A DNA stretch of 64,000 nucleotides from positions 8,477,001 through 8,541,000 of the forward strand of contig NZ_ARVW01000001.1 of assembly GCF_000384315.1 (NCBI RefSeq), written 5' to 3'. The stretch is from Amycolatopsis nigrescens CSC17Ta-90. GTDB lineage: Bacteria > Actinomycetota > Actinomycetes > Mycobacteriales > Pseudonocardiaceae. A model generated the notes under the pieces. That model worked only from the letters and a program-made list of their open reading frames with translations. It was not told the DNA's origin and searched no databases. Shown piece after piece: positions 54,017-62,445 of this stretch. How positions within the stretch are numbered: position 1 is the first letter of the stretch; every line of letters begins with the position of its first letter. Position numbers and translations under genes: made by a program.

Positions 54017-54895
54017 GTGGCCACACCTACCGAGAGCGACCGGGAAGCCGCCGTAGGAGTCCCCGAAGATCGGCACGCCCGCGCGGAAGAAACCCTTGGC
54101 GCCACCGGCACAGCTTACCGCCCTGTCGACGAGGCCGAGGCGACCGCGGCCAACCTGGCCTGGTGGGACGCCGACGCGGACGACTACCAGGCAACCCATG
54201 GCGGCTTCCTCGGCGACGCCGACTTCGTCTGGTGCCCGGAGAACGTTCGCGAGGCCGACGCGGCGCTGCTCGGCGACGTGCGCGGACAGCGGGTGCTCGA
54301 GGTCGGCTGCGGCCAGGCGGCCTGCTCGCGCTGGCTCGCCGCGGCCGGTGCGCGGGTGCTCGGCATCGACCTGTCCGGCGGAATGCTCCGGCACGCCAGG
54401 GAGGGCAACGCCCGCACCGGGATCGAGGTACCGCTGGCGCAGGCCACCGCGGAGCACCTTCCGGTGGCCACCGGAAGCATGGACGTCGCCTGTTCCGCGT
54501 TCGGCGCGATCCCGTTCGTCAGCTCGATCGAAGCCGTGTTCGCCGAGGTGCACCGGGTGCTGCGGCCCGGCGGGCGCTGGGTGTTCTCGGTGACCCATCC
54601 GATGCGCTGGATCTTCCCGGACGATCCCGGCCCAGGCGGCCTCACCGCGAGCCAGCCCTACTTCGACCGCACCCCGTACTTGGAGGTCGACGACCAGGGC
54701 ACGGCCACCTACGTGGAGTACCACCGCACGCTCGGCGACTACGTGCGCGCGCTGACCGGCACCGGTTTCCGGCTGGAGGACCTGATCGAGCCGGCGTGGC
54801 CGTCCGGGCAGACCAGGACCTGGGGCCAGTGGAGCCCGTTGCGCGGCAAGCTGTTCCCCGGCACGGCCATCTTCCGCTGCCGCCGGGAGGACTAG
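54017..54895 (+). CDS. SAM-dependent methyltransferase
   Basis: A 292-aa class I methyltransferase (VLEVGCGQAACSRWLAAAGARVLGIDLSGGM; later RVLRPGGRWVFS). Actinobacterial proteins of this type are regularly found beside rpsA. An N-terminal 30 residues are extra and polar. GTG 54017 has GGAGG upstream. It overlaps the first GNAT gene by TAGTG. Confidence 0.9.
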   Translation: MATPTESDREAAVGVPEDRHARAEETLGATGTAYRPVDEAEATAANLAWWDADADDYQATHGGFLGDADFVWCPENVREADAALLGDVRGQRVLEVGCGQAACSRWLAAAGARVLGIDLSGGMLRHAREGNARTGIEVPLAQATAEHLPVATGSMDVACSAFGAIPFVSSIEAVFAEVHRVLRPGGRWVFSVTHPMRWIFPDDPGPGGLTASQPYFDRTPYLEVDDQGTATYVEYHRTLGDYVRALTGTGFRLEDLIEPAWPSGQTRTWGQWSPLRGKLFPGTAIFRCRRED

Positions 54896-55821
54896 TGGAT
54901 CCGGCGAGCGAGCAGCCCGCCCGCTTCGCCGGACTCGACCCGCTGCTGCCCCGGCGCGCCGCTCCCCCGCCCGGTGACCGGCTCACCGCGGAGCTGCCGG
55001 ACGGGCGCGTGGTCTCCGGTTCGCTGTACCGGGCGGTGCACGAGCCCGGCTCGCGGGAGGCGCTCGAGCACCCGCGCGAAACCTGGGAGCTGACCCCGGC
55101 AACCGGCACCGCCGGAGCCGCCGGTCTGGACGCGCTGCTGGCGGCATGGCGCGACCGGCTGGCCCGTGAACCGCCCGGCCAGGACTCGGGCTGCCTGCTC
55201 GCCTGGCCCAGCCGGGACACCGAGGTCGTCCGTCCGCTGCTGGCGCACGGTTTCGCCCCGGCGAAGGTGCTCGGTGTGCGCACCACCACCGCGGAACGTG
55301 GCACGGAGGTCACAGGGTTCACGGACGTGACCGTGCGTCCGGCCGGGCAAGCCGACCTGGAGGAGCTCGTCGCGCTGGAACTGGCCGAACTGCGCTATGC
55401 CCGCCATGCCACGGCCGCTGCTGCGGCGGCGCCAGAGGATGCCGCCGCGGTGCTCCGGCCCGGCCTCCGCGCGATGCTCACCGAAGGCAGGGTGTGGGTA
55501 GCCGAAACCGGTGGCGTGACCACCGGCATGGTGACCTCGCGGGTGCTGAGCCCGGCACCGGGCAGCCCGCTCGCCGACCGGATCCCGCCGGGCCGCTGGG
55601 GTTTCGTCGGCACTCTCTCCGTCGCGCCGTCGGCCCGCGGCCGTGGTACGGGGCGCGCGCTGATGGCCGAAGCACACGGGTCGCTGCACACCTCGGGCGT
55701 GCGGGGTACGTTCCTGTTCTACAACCCGATCAACCCGCTGTCTTCGGTGTTCTGGCACCGGCAGGGCTACCGTCCACTGTGGACGTTCTGGAGCGTCCGC
55801 CCGGCCTCCGCCCTGCGCTAG
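54895..55821 (+). CDS. GNAT family N-acetyltransferase, tandem copy 1
   Basis: A 308-aa protein with a C-terminal GNAT domain (FVGTLSVAPSARGRGTGRALMAEA, acetyl-CoA loop) and an N-terminal half of the same fold in weakened form (SGCLLAWPSRDTEVVRPLLAHGF). Substrate unknown. Exactly the same length as copy 2, and with nearly the same last 25 residues. Confidence 0.88.
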   Translation: MDPASEQPARFAGLDPLLPRRAAPPPGDRLTAELPDGRVVSGSLYRAVHEPGSREALEHPRETWELTPATGTAGAAGLDALLAAWRDRLAREPPGQDSGCLLAWPSRDTEVVRPLLAHGFAPAKVLGVRTTTAERGTEVTGFTDVTVRPAGQADLEELVALELAELRYARHATAAAAAAPEDAAAVLRPGLRAMLTEGRVWVAETGGVTTGMVTSRVLSPAPGSPLADRIPPGRWGFVGTLSVAPSARGRGTGRALMAEAHGSLHTSGVRGTFLFYNPINPLSSVFWHRQGYRPLWTFWSVRPASALR

Positions 55822-55850
55822 CGGGACCGTGCGCACAAGGGGCCGCGACC

Positions 55851-56777
55851 ATGGACGTCACCGACACGCTGTTCGCCTCGCACCGGGCGAGGTTCGCTTC
55901 GGTGGACCGGCTGCTGCCCGAGCCCCCGCCGCCACCCGACGGTGAGCCACTGGCCGCGGCCGTCGGAGACGGCACGAAGGTCGCCGCACTCCTGCAGCAC
56001 CGGCGCTATCCGCCCGGCTCCGCGGATCTGCTCTGGTCCGCGGCCGAGGTGTGGCAGCTGTTCCCGTACGTCGGCGAAACCGGCACCGAGGGCATGGACG
56101 CGCTGCTGCGCGCCTGGCGGCAGCGGCTGGACGACGAGCGTCCCGGCCACGACTCGGCCTGCCTGGTGACCTGGCCGAGCCGGGACGCCGAGGCCATCCG
56201 CGCCTTTCTCGACCACGGGCTGGTGCCGCTCTCGGTACTCGCGATCCGGTCCGGCCCGGCGGAGGCGCACGCGGTGGAAGGAGTCACGGTCCGGCGGGCC
56301 CACGCCGCGGACTTCGACCAGGTGCTCGCCCAGGTCCTGGCCACCTTCGACTACTCCGGCCTGGTGGCTGGCGGCCGGCGGCCGGACACCGCCGAGCTGG
56401 TCTCCCCCTGGCTGCGCCGGAAACTGGACTCCGGCGGCCGGGTCTGGCTGGCCGAACGGGACGGCATGGCGGGTGTCGCCGGCACCGCCGATGCCGACTG
56501 GATCGAATCGGCGCCGGGCAGCTGGGTCGCCGAGCTGCTGCCGCACGGCCGGTGGGGTTATGTGAACAACGTGGTGACCACGCCCGCCGCCCGCGGCGGC
56601 GGGGTCGGCCAGGCGATGATGTCGGTGGTGCACGAGGAGTTCCACGCCGTGGGCGCGAAGGGCACCTACCTCTACTACAACCCGACCAACCCGCTGTCTT
56701 CGGTGTTCTGGCACCGGCAGGGTTATCGTCCGTTGTGGACGCTCTGGGAGGTCCGCCCGGCTGGCGCCCTGCGGTGA
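55851..56777 (+). CDS. GNAT family N-acetyltransferase, tandem copy 2
   Basis: A 308-aa protein that is a paralog of copy 1 (CLVTWPSRDAEAIRAFLDHGL; VNNVVTTPAARGGGVGQAMMSVV). A 36-nt stretch near the 3' ends is identical (55731-55766 and 56687-56722), including the coding sequence for NPLSSVFWHRQG. The duplication appears old, with recent sequence exchange at the end. Confidence 0.88.
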   Translation: MDVTDTLFASHRARFASVDRLLPEPPPPPDGEPLAAAVGDGTKVAALLQHRRYPPGSADLLWSAAEVWQLFPYVGETGTEGMDALLRAWRQRLDDERPGHDSACLVTWPSRDAEAIRAFLDHGLVPLSVLAIRSGPAEAHAVEGVTVRRAHAADFDQVLAQVLATFDYSGLVAGGRRPDTAELVSPWLRRKLDSGGRVWLAERDGMAGVAGTADADWIESAPGSWVAELLPHGRWGYVNNVVTTPAARGGGVGQAMMSVVHEEFHAVGAKGTYLYYNPTNPLSSVFWHRQGYRPLWTLWEVRPAGALR

Positions 56778-56843
56778 TCACTCGAGAGGGTGAGGTCACA
56801 CCGGTTCGGCTTGCCCGACCCCCAGCTCAGGACTACGTTTTGC

Positions 56844-56857
56844 ACTGACCAGTCAGT
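56844..56857. promoter_or_regulatory. TetR-type operator before the ATPase-YhgE operon
   Basis: ACTGAC-CA-GTCAGT is a perfect 6-bp dyad with a 2-nt centre, placed between a TACGTT -10-like element (56834-56839) and the AAAGGAG ribosome site. Binding by the TetR protein encoded at the operon end would block transcription. Confidence 0.75.
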
Positions 56858-56872
56858 CTAAAAGGAGTCCCT

Positions 56873-57541
56873 GTGCAGGTACGAGCCGACCGGGTGTCGG
56901 TCGAAGGAGCCCATGGCACGCTGCTGCCGCCGACCTCGCTGGCCTTGCACGACGGCGAGCTGGCGATCGTGCACGGCGAGCCGGGCGTCGGCGTCACCGC
57001 CTTCGGTCTCGCGCTGGCGGGCCGCATCCGGCCCAGCACCGGCACGGTCACCGTGGACGGCGCGGCGAACCCGGCGAAACTGCGCGAACTGGTCGCCGTG
57101 GTTGACGCGCCCGGGGTCAGCGAACCGGACGGCGCGCTGTCCCTGCGCGTGGTCATCGGCGAAGAGCTCGCCCTCGCCCACCGCCCGGCCAGCACGGAGG
57201 ACGTCAGCCGCTGGCTGACCGAGCAGGACGCCGCCGCCTTCGCCAGCGTCCGTTTCGAGAATCTCGAACCCGAGCTGCGCACCCGCCTGCTCACCACCGC
57301 GGCCGCGAGCAGGCGCGGAGTGCGGATGCTGGTGCTGGACACCCCGGACCGGCACACCAGCGAGCTGGAGAGCTGGTCGACGCTGGCGCACGAGCAGGCC
57401 GAGCGGGGCCTGGCCGTGGTCGTGCTGACCGCGACCACCCCGCTGCACGCGCTGCCGGAGACCCCCGCGCGCCTCGGCCACCTGGACCAACCCGAACCTC
57501 GGCTGTGCCGCGATCGCGGCGAGGGAGAAGAAGCAGAATGA
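56873..57541 (+). CDS. Degenerate ABC ATPase-like protein of the YhgE operon
   Basis: A 222-aa protein with an ABC-ATPase outline in which catalytic elements have been lost. Walker A reads GEPGVGVTA (the essential Lys is Val), the signature LSGGQ is absent, and Walker B reads MLVLDTPD. It should not hydrolyse ATP normally and may serve as a structural partner of the YhgE-like membrane protein next to it, which it overlaps by ATGA. Confidence 0.8.
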   Translation: MQVRADRVSVEGAHGTLLPPTSLALHDGELAIVHGEPGVGVTAFGLALAGRIRPSTGTVTVDGAANPAKLRELVAVVDAPGVSEPDGALSLRVVIGEELALAHRPASTEDVSRWLTEQDAAAFASVRFENLEPELRTRLLTTAAASRRGVRMLVLDTPDRHTSELESWSTLAHEQAERGLAVVVLTATTPLHALPETPARLGHLDQPEPRLCRDRGEGEEAE

Positions 57542-59433
57542 GCGCCATCCGACTCGCCCTGAACGAGCTGCGCAGGCTCAGCGCCGGCAAACTGCCCAAG
57601 CTCGCGCTGGTCGCGCTGGTGCTGGTACCGCTGCTGTACGCCTCGTTCTACCTGTACGCGAACTACGACCCGTACGGCAGGCTGAACAAGCTGCCCGCCG
57701 CGGTGGTCACCAGCGACACCGGTGCCGCCGAGCAGAGCGGCAACCAGCGCAACATCGGCCGCGAGGTGACCGACGAGCTGGTGTCCTCCGGCACCTTCCA
57801 GTGGCACGAGGTCTCCCAGGCCGAGGCCGACGCTGGCGTCCGGGACAACAAGTACTCCTTCGTGATCACCATTCCCCGCGACTTCTCCGCCGCGCTGCTG
57901 TCGTCCGGCAACTTCCAGCCGCAGCAGGCCACCATCACGCTCACCACGAACGACGCGAACAACTATCTGTCCCACACCATCGCCGACCAGGTGGCCCAGC
58001 AGATCCGCAAGACGATCGCGGAGAAGGTCGGCGGCGAGGCGGCGGACCGCTTCCTGGTCGGCTTCTCCACGATCTACGGCAAAACCCAGGAAGCGGCCAA
58101 CGGCGCGACCAAGCTCGCGGACGGCGCCGCCCAGCTCAAGTCCGGCCAGCAGCAGCTCGCCGACGGCACCGGGCAGCTGGCGGCCAAGACGCCCGAGCTC
58201 GCGTCCGGCCTGAACACCCTGCGCGACAGCACCGCGGAGCTGCCCTCGAAGTCCCAGCAACTCGCCGACGGCGCCGGCCAGGTGGCCGCGGGCAACGCGA
58301 AGGTGGCCGAGGTCGGCGCACTGCTCTCCAGCGGGTCCACCGAACTGCAGAACAACCTGAACAGCACCCGCGACTCGCTGGCCCAGAAGCTGCGTGAAGC
58401 CGGGCTGAGCGAGACCCAGGTGCAGCAGTCGCTCAGCGTGCTGGACACCCTGCGCCAGCCGGTGGACAACGCCAACGGCAAGATCCAGCAAGCCAACACC
58501 CAGCTGGCCACCCTCGCCGACGGATCGCGCAAAGTGGCCGACGGCGCCACCCAGCTGGCCGGGTCCGCGCCGCAGCTGACCCAGGGCATCGCGAAGGCGG
58601 CGGACGGCGCCGGGCAGCTCAACGCCGGTGTCGCCAAGCTGAACGACGGGGAGAAGACCGCCCTGACCGGCACCACCGAGCTGGCCGATGGCGCGAACCA
58701 GCTGCGGGACGGGCTCAACGCCGGCCTCCAGCAGATCCCGAACCCGGACGATCCGACCAGGACGGCCACCGCGAACACGATCGCCGACCCGGTCGCGGTG
58801 AACTCGGTCGGCGTGGCCTCGGCCGGCACCTACGGCGCCGGACTCGCCCCGTTCTTCATCTCGCTGGCCACCTGGATCGGCGCCTTCGTGCTCTTCCTGC
58901 TGCTGCGCCCGCTGTCCACCAGGGCGCTCACCGCCGGCGCGGCACCGGTCCGGGTCGCGCTGGGCGGCTGGCTGGCCTCCGCGGTACTCGGTATCGCACA
59001 GGTGCTGGTGCTCTTCGGCGCGGTGACCTGGCTGGTCGGCATCAAGGTCGCACATCCGTGGGGCGCGATCGGCTTCGCGATACTGGTCAGCCTCTCGTTC
59101 ACCGCCGTGGTGCACGCGCTCAACGCGATGTTCGGCGCGGTCGGCAAGTTCCTCGGCCTGGTCCTGCTGGTGCTGCAGCTGGTCAGCGCGGGCGGCACGT
59201 TCCCGTGGCAGACCATCCCGGACGCGCTGTATCCGCTGCACGTGGTGTTGCCGATGGGCTACGCGATCGACGGGTTCCGGCATCTGCTCTACTCCGGGGC
59301 GTCCATGCAGATCCTCGGTGACATCGGGGTGCTGCTGGCCTACCTCGTCGGCGGCCTCGCGGTGTCCGCCTACGCCGCACACAAGCGTCGCATGTGGACG
59401 GTCTCGCAGCTGAAACCGGAGCTGGCGCTGTGA
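57538..59433 (+). CDS. YhgE/Pip family membrane protein
   Basis: A 631-aa protein with a helix at residues 20-42, a long extracellular region (45-430) of repeating LADGAxQL/LxxGxxqLadG units of coiled-coil type, and five C-terminal helices of ABC-2 permease style (FFISLATWIGAFVLFLLLRPL). Homologues include phage infection protein of Lactococcus and ESX-linked proteins of Firmicutes. Its role here may be export across the cell envelope. Overlaps the genes on either side. Confidence 0.93.
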   Translation: MSAIRLALNELRRLSAGKLPKLALVALVLVPLLYASFYLYANYDPYGRLNKLPAAVVTSDTGAAEQSGNQRNIGREVTDELVSSGTFQWHEVSQAEADAGVRDNKYSFVITIPRDFSAALLSSGNFQPQQATITLTTNDANNYLSHTIADQVAQQIRKTIAEKVGGEAADRFLVGFSTIYGKTQEAANGATKLADGAAQLKSGQQQLADGTGQLAAKTPELASGLNTLRDSTAELPSKSQQLADGAGQVAAGNAKVAEVGALLSSGSTELQNNLNSTRDSLAQKLREAGLSETQVQQSLSVLDTLRQPVDNANGKIQQANTQLATLADGSRKVADGATQLAGSAPQLTQGIAKAADGAGQLNAGVAKLNDGEKTALTGTTELADGANQLRDGLNAGLQQIPNPDDPTRTATANTIADPVAVNSVGVASAGTYGAGLAPFFISLATWIGAFVLFLLLRPLSTRALTAGAAPVRVALGGWLASAVLGIAQVLVLFGAVTWLVGIKVAHPWGAIGFAILVSLSFTAVVHALNAMFGAVGKFLGLVLLVLQLVSAGGTFPWQTIPDALYPLHVVLPMGYAIDGFRHLLYSGASMQILGDIGVLLAYLVGGLAVSAYAAHKRRMWTVSQLKPELAL

Positions 59434-60020
59434 GTCCGAAGGCGACCAAGCAGAAGCTGTTCGACGCCACCCTGAAACTGGCCAGCAGCCGCGGCCTGGT
59501 CGGGCTGACCGTGGACGACATCGCGGCCGAGGCCGGGGTGGCCAAGGGCACGGTGTACTACAACTTCGGCAGCAAGGACGGGCTGGTCGACGCGCTGCTG
59601 CGGTACGGCGTCGGCATGCTCGCCGACCGGCTGCTCGCGGCCAGGATCGAGCACGACCCCGTCGGCTCACTGGAGTCGCTTGTGGACAGTGCGCTGGGGT
59701 TCATCGCGGAGTACCGGGGTTTCTCGCAGATCCTGGTCAGCGAGCTGTGGCGCACGCCGGGCCAGTGGCACGAGACGCTGACCCTGCTCCGCGAGGAGAT
59801 CATCTCCATCGTCAAGGAGCAGTTGCAACGGATCGCCGACGCCGGGCAGCTGCCGGCCGGTGTGCGCATCCCGACCGCGGCCGCCGGGCTCTTCGGCACC
59901 CTGCTGGTGGTGGCCCTTGACTGGCAGACCTTCCAGCCCCAGCGGACCAGGGCCGAGGTCCGCGACTCGGTGATGCTGCTGGTCCGGGGCGTGGCCGCGA
60001 ACCCGACGCTCGGCGAGTAG
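59430..60020 (+). CDS. TetR/AcrR family regulator of the YhgE operon
   Basis: A 196-aa regulator with helix-turn-helix LTVDDIAAEAGVAKGTVYYNFGSKDGLVDALL. It overlaps the YhgE gene by GTGA. As the last gene of the operon whose promoter carries the ACTGAC dyad, it is the probable autorepressor. Confidence 0.93.
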   Translation: MSPKATKQKLFDATLKLASSRGLVGLTVDDIAAEAGVAKGTVYYNFGSKDGLVDALLRYGVGMLADRLLAARIEHDPVGSLESLVDSALGFIAEYRGFSQILVSELWRTPGQWHETLTLLREEIISIVKEQLQRIADAGQLPAGVRIPTAAAGLFGTLLVVALDWQTFQPQRTRAEVRDSVMLLVRGVAANPTLGE

Positions 60021-60021
60021 C

Positions 60022-60615
60022 TCAGCGCACGAGCGGGCGCGGCTGCCCGACGAAGTGCAGCATGGGCGGCTTGCCCTCCATCGCGCGGTGCGCCGCGCCG
60101 AGGATCGCGGCGACGATCTCCGCGTGCGGCAGCGCCCGCTGCACGTCGTGGTCGGACACGTCGCCCAGCACCAGCTGCTGCGTCGGGTGCGCGAGCAGCA
60201 GCGGCTCGCCCTCACCTACCGAGCCGGCGCGGACCTCGACCACCGGGGCGCCTTCGACCAGCAGCGGCTCCACCGCGCCCAGCACCGAGCGGCGGTAGGA
60301 CTCGTGCACCCAGGCCACCAGCAGATCCGCCGGGCCGCCCAGTGCCTTGCCGGCCCGACGGACCAGCTCACGTGGTCGCTCCCACTGAGCCTCAACCCAG
60401 ATCGCGCGACCGCCCCTGCCTCGCGCCCGCAGTGTCCGCGGTGTCCGCAGTGTCCGCAGTGTCCCCAAAGGACCCGGCCGTTCGCCTTCGCCTGCCGCGA
60501 TCGGGGTGTGCCGCTTGCTCGGCAGCACCACCAGCCAGCCGTCGCCGGTCAGGCGCGCCGCGACCTCGGTCACCATGCCCGAACCGGCCAGGATCAACGC
60601 TTTCCGGACCGTCAT
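60022..60615 (-). CDS. Unknown Rossmann-like protein, paralog A
   Basis: A 197-aa protein that starts like a dinucleotide-binding fold (MTVRKALILAGSGMVTEVAARLTGDGW) and keeps ALGGPADLLVAWVHESYRRSVLGAVEPLLVE, closely shared with paralog B. It has no catalytic YxxxK. A tandem 9-bp DNA repeat lies in its coding sequence and gives an Arg/Leu/Thr repeat (LRTLRTPRTLR). No family was recognised; a nucleotide- or NAD-binding scaffold is conceivable. Confidence 0.7.
   Translation of the reverse strand: MTVRKALILAGSGMVTEVAARLTGDGWLVVLPSKRHTPIAAGEGERPGPLGTLRTLRTPRTLRARGRGGRAIWVEAQWERPRELVRRAGKALGGPADLLVAWVHESYRRSVLGAVEPLLVEGAPVVEVRAGSVGEGEPLLLAHPTQQLVLGDVSDHDVQRALPHAEIVAAILGAAHRAMEGKPPMLHFVGQPRPLVR
60431..60466. 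repeat. Four tandem 9-bp units inside the Rossmann-like gene
   Basis: Units of nine bases close to AGTGTCCGC run from 60431 to 60466 (unit 2 starts with G instead of A; unit 4 ends CCCC). In frame with the gene, they add three amino acids each and may vary in number between strains. Confidence 0.8.
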
Positions 60616-60877
60616 GGGCCGAACGTACCCGCGCTCCGGCCCGTTCGCCGACCCGCGCGGTCGCCTTTCCCTACTGGAAACACACTGGTAACAGCGATGT
60701 TCGCCCGGTCAGTGCCCATCTGAGAACTCGCACCGCGATCGCGTCGACAGGGCGCTCCTTAACGAGAACCCGCACCTTGTCGTGCCGGGCGCCCTGCCGC
60801 CGCGCTAGCGGGGCCTTCGGCCATGGCGAGTTCCACGGCGCGGGTCTCGCATTTCACAGCGGTATTCAGACGCCCGG

Positions 60878-61501
60878 TCAGTGCGCGACCGGCCAAGGCC
60901 GGAGCAGGCCGATCTGGTGGGCCGAGGACGGGTGCGCGCCGACCGCCCGCCCGACCGCGCCCAGCACCCCCTCCGCGATCTCCGCGCCGGTGAGCCAGCG
61001 CGTCCGGTCCGCCTGCCACCGACGGCCGAGCAGCACCTGCTGGGCCGGGTGCTCCGGCAGCACCGGCTCCGGCAACTCGTCCAGGGAGTGCAGGCGGTCG
61101 TCGTTCCAGACCTCCACCACCGGGGCGCGCTCGGCGAGCAGCGGGCGGACGGCCCGCAGCACGCCGCGCCGGTGGCTGCGGTGCACCCAGGCGACCAGCA
61201 AGTCCGCCGGGCCACCGAGTGCCCGGCCCGCCCTTTCCGCCAGCTGTTCCGGCGCCGACCAGTCGGCCTCCACCCAGAGCGCCCTTCCGGTGCGCACAAC
61301 GGATTCGGCCTGCTCGGCGGGCCGGTACCCCGGCGGACGCATCGACGCCACCGCCGCCGCTCCGGGCCGGGGCTGCTCGTCCGGGATCGGGCAGTACCGC
61401 CGGCTGGGCAGCACCACGTGCCAGCCCTGCTGGGTCAGCGCCTCCGCGACCGCGGACAGCATGCCGGTTCCGCTCAGGATCAGCGCACGCCGGTCAGCCA
61501 T
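60878..61501 (-). CDS. Unknown Rossmann-like protein, paralog B
   Basis: A 207-aa paralog of the protein at 60022-60615 (MADRRALILSGTGMLSAVAEALTQQGW; GRALGGPADLLVAWVHRSHRRGVLRAVRPLLAE). The repeat region of paralog A is replaced by a normal linker. The 262-bp gap between the paralogs holds no gene; a CGCCCGGTCAGTGC word occurs at both ends of it (near 60705 and 60871). Start ATG 61501; no strong ribosome site. Confidence 0.7.
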   Translation of the reverse strand: MADRRALILSGTGMLSAVAEALTQQGWHVVLPSRRYCPIPDEQPRPGAAAVASMRPPGYRPAEQAESVVRTGRALWVEADWSAPEQLAERAGRALGGPADLLVAWVHRSHRRGVLRAVRPLLAERAPVVEVWNDDRLHSLDELPEPVLPEHPAQQVLLGRRWQADRTRWLTGAEIAEGVLGAVGRAVGAHPSSAHQIGLLRPWPVAH

Positions 61502-61524
61502 GCGGATACGGTACTCCCGAGGCG

Positions 61525-61974
61525 CTACTCCTTCGGGGTGAAACACCAGTCCTGGCCGGGGTCGAACTCGGTGCGCTCGGTCAGGCTGAACCAGTTGCCG
61601 GAGTCGTCCCGGAAGGTCGCCTCCACCCCGTACGGGCGTTGCGCCGGCTCGGACAGGAAAGTCACCCCGCGCGCGGAAAGCACCTCGTAGGTCTTCCGGC
61701 AGTCCGGGGTCACCCAGGCTCCCGGGCCGAGCGCGCCCTTCGCGATCAGCTCGCGCAGCTGCCGCGCGGTCTCCGGGTCGTGCTGCGGCGGGCCCGGCTC
61801 CATCAGGATGATCTCCAGCTCCGGCTGGTCCGGCGGGCCGACCGTAAGCCACCGGAACCGCTCCCCCAGCATCATGTCCTCGCGGACGGTGAAGCCGAGC
61901 TTCTCAGCGTAGAACTCCTTCGCCGAGGCGTAGTCGAGTACGTAAACACAGGCATGCGACAGCGTTTTGATCAT
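61525..61974 (-). CDS. VOC family (glyoxalase-like) protein
   Basis: A 149-aa VOC protein (HACVYVLDYASAKEFYAEKLGFTVRED; EATFRDDSGNWFSLTER). It is 31 bp downstream of the broken AraC gene on the same strand, a common VOC-AraC layout. Substrate unknown. GAGGAGA precedes the ATG. Confidence 0.9.
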   Translation of the reverse strand: MIKTLSHACVYVLDYASAKEFYAEKLGFTVREDMMLGERFRWLTVGPPDQPELEIILMEPGPPQHDPETARQLRELIAKGALGPGAWVTPDCRKTYEVLSARGVTFLSEPAQRPYGVEATFRDDSGNWFSLTERTEFDPGQDWCFTPKE

Positions 61975-62005
61975 CGGGTCTCCTCGTCCGGTTCCTCTGT
62001 GGACG

Positions 62006-62438
62006 CTAGCCCGCGGCCCGATCGTCCGCCTTATCCGGAAGTGCTGGCACTGGCCGGGTGCCCATCATCAGGAAACAGCCGGGAACCGGCGGCGGCCCGC
62101 TCGTGCGAGCGGCGGCCCGGTACTCGGTCGGTGCGCGGCCGGTCAGCTCGGTGAACCGCCGGCTGAAGGTGCCCAGGCTGGAGAAGCCGACCAGCACGCA
62201 GATCTCGGTGACCGTGAGGTTCGCGCCGCGCAGCAGGTCCTGGGCCCGCTCGATCCGCCGCCGGGTCAGGTACGCCTTTGGCGTCTCCCCGTAGGCCGCG
62301 GCGAAGGAGCGGATGAAATGCGCGCGACCAGCCCGCCACCGCGGCGAGCTGCTCGACGTTCAGCTCCTCGGCGAAATGCGCGTCCATCCAGTCCTTCGCC
62401 CGGCGAAGGTGCGCCACGGCGGGAGGGCGGCCGGCCAT
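62006..62438 (-). pseudogene. AraC family regulator, frameshifted
   Basis: The first part (to about residue 38) reads a normal AraC helix-turn-helix start (AKDWMDAHFAEELNVEQLAAVAGWSRA). The continuation HFIRSFAAAYGETPKAYLTRRR...VLVGFSSLGTFSRRFTELTG lies in another frame, ending at 62006. The shift maps to a CG-repeat (62321-62326), where a two-base deletion would explain it. It is either a real null mutation or a sequencing error; the protein would otherwise be about 140 aa and would control the VOC gene. Confidence 0.8.
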
Positions 62439-62445
62439 CTGGCGG

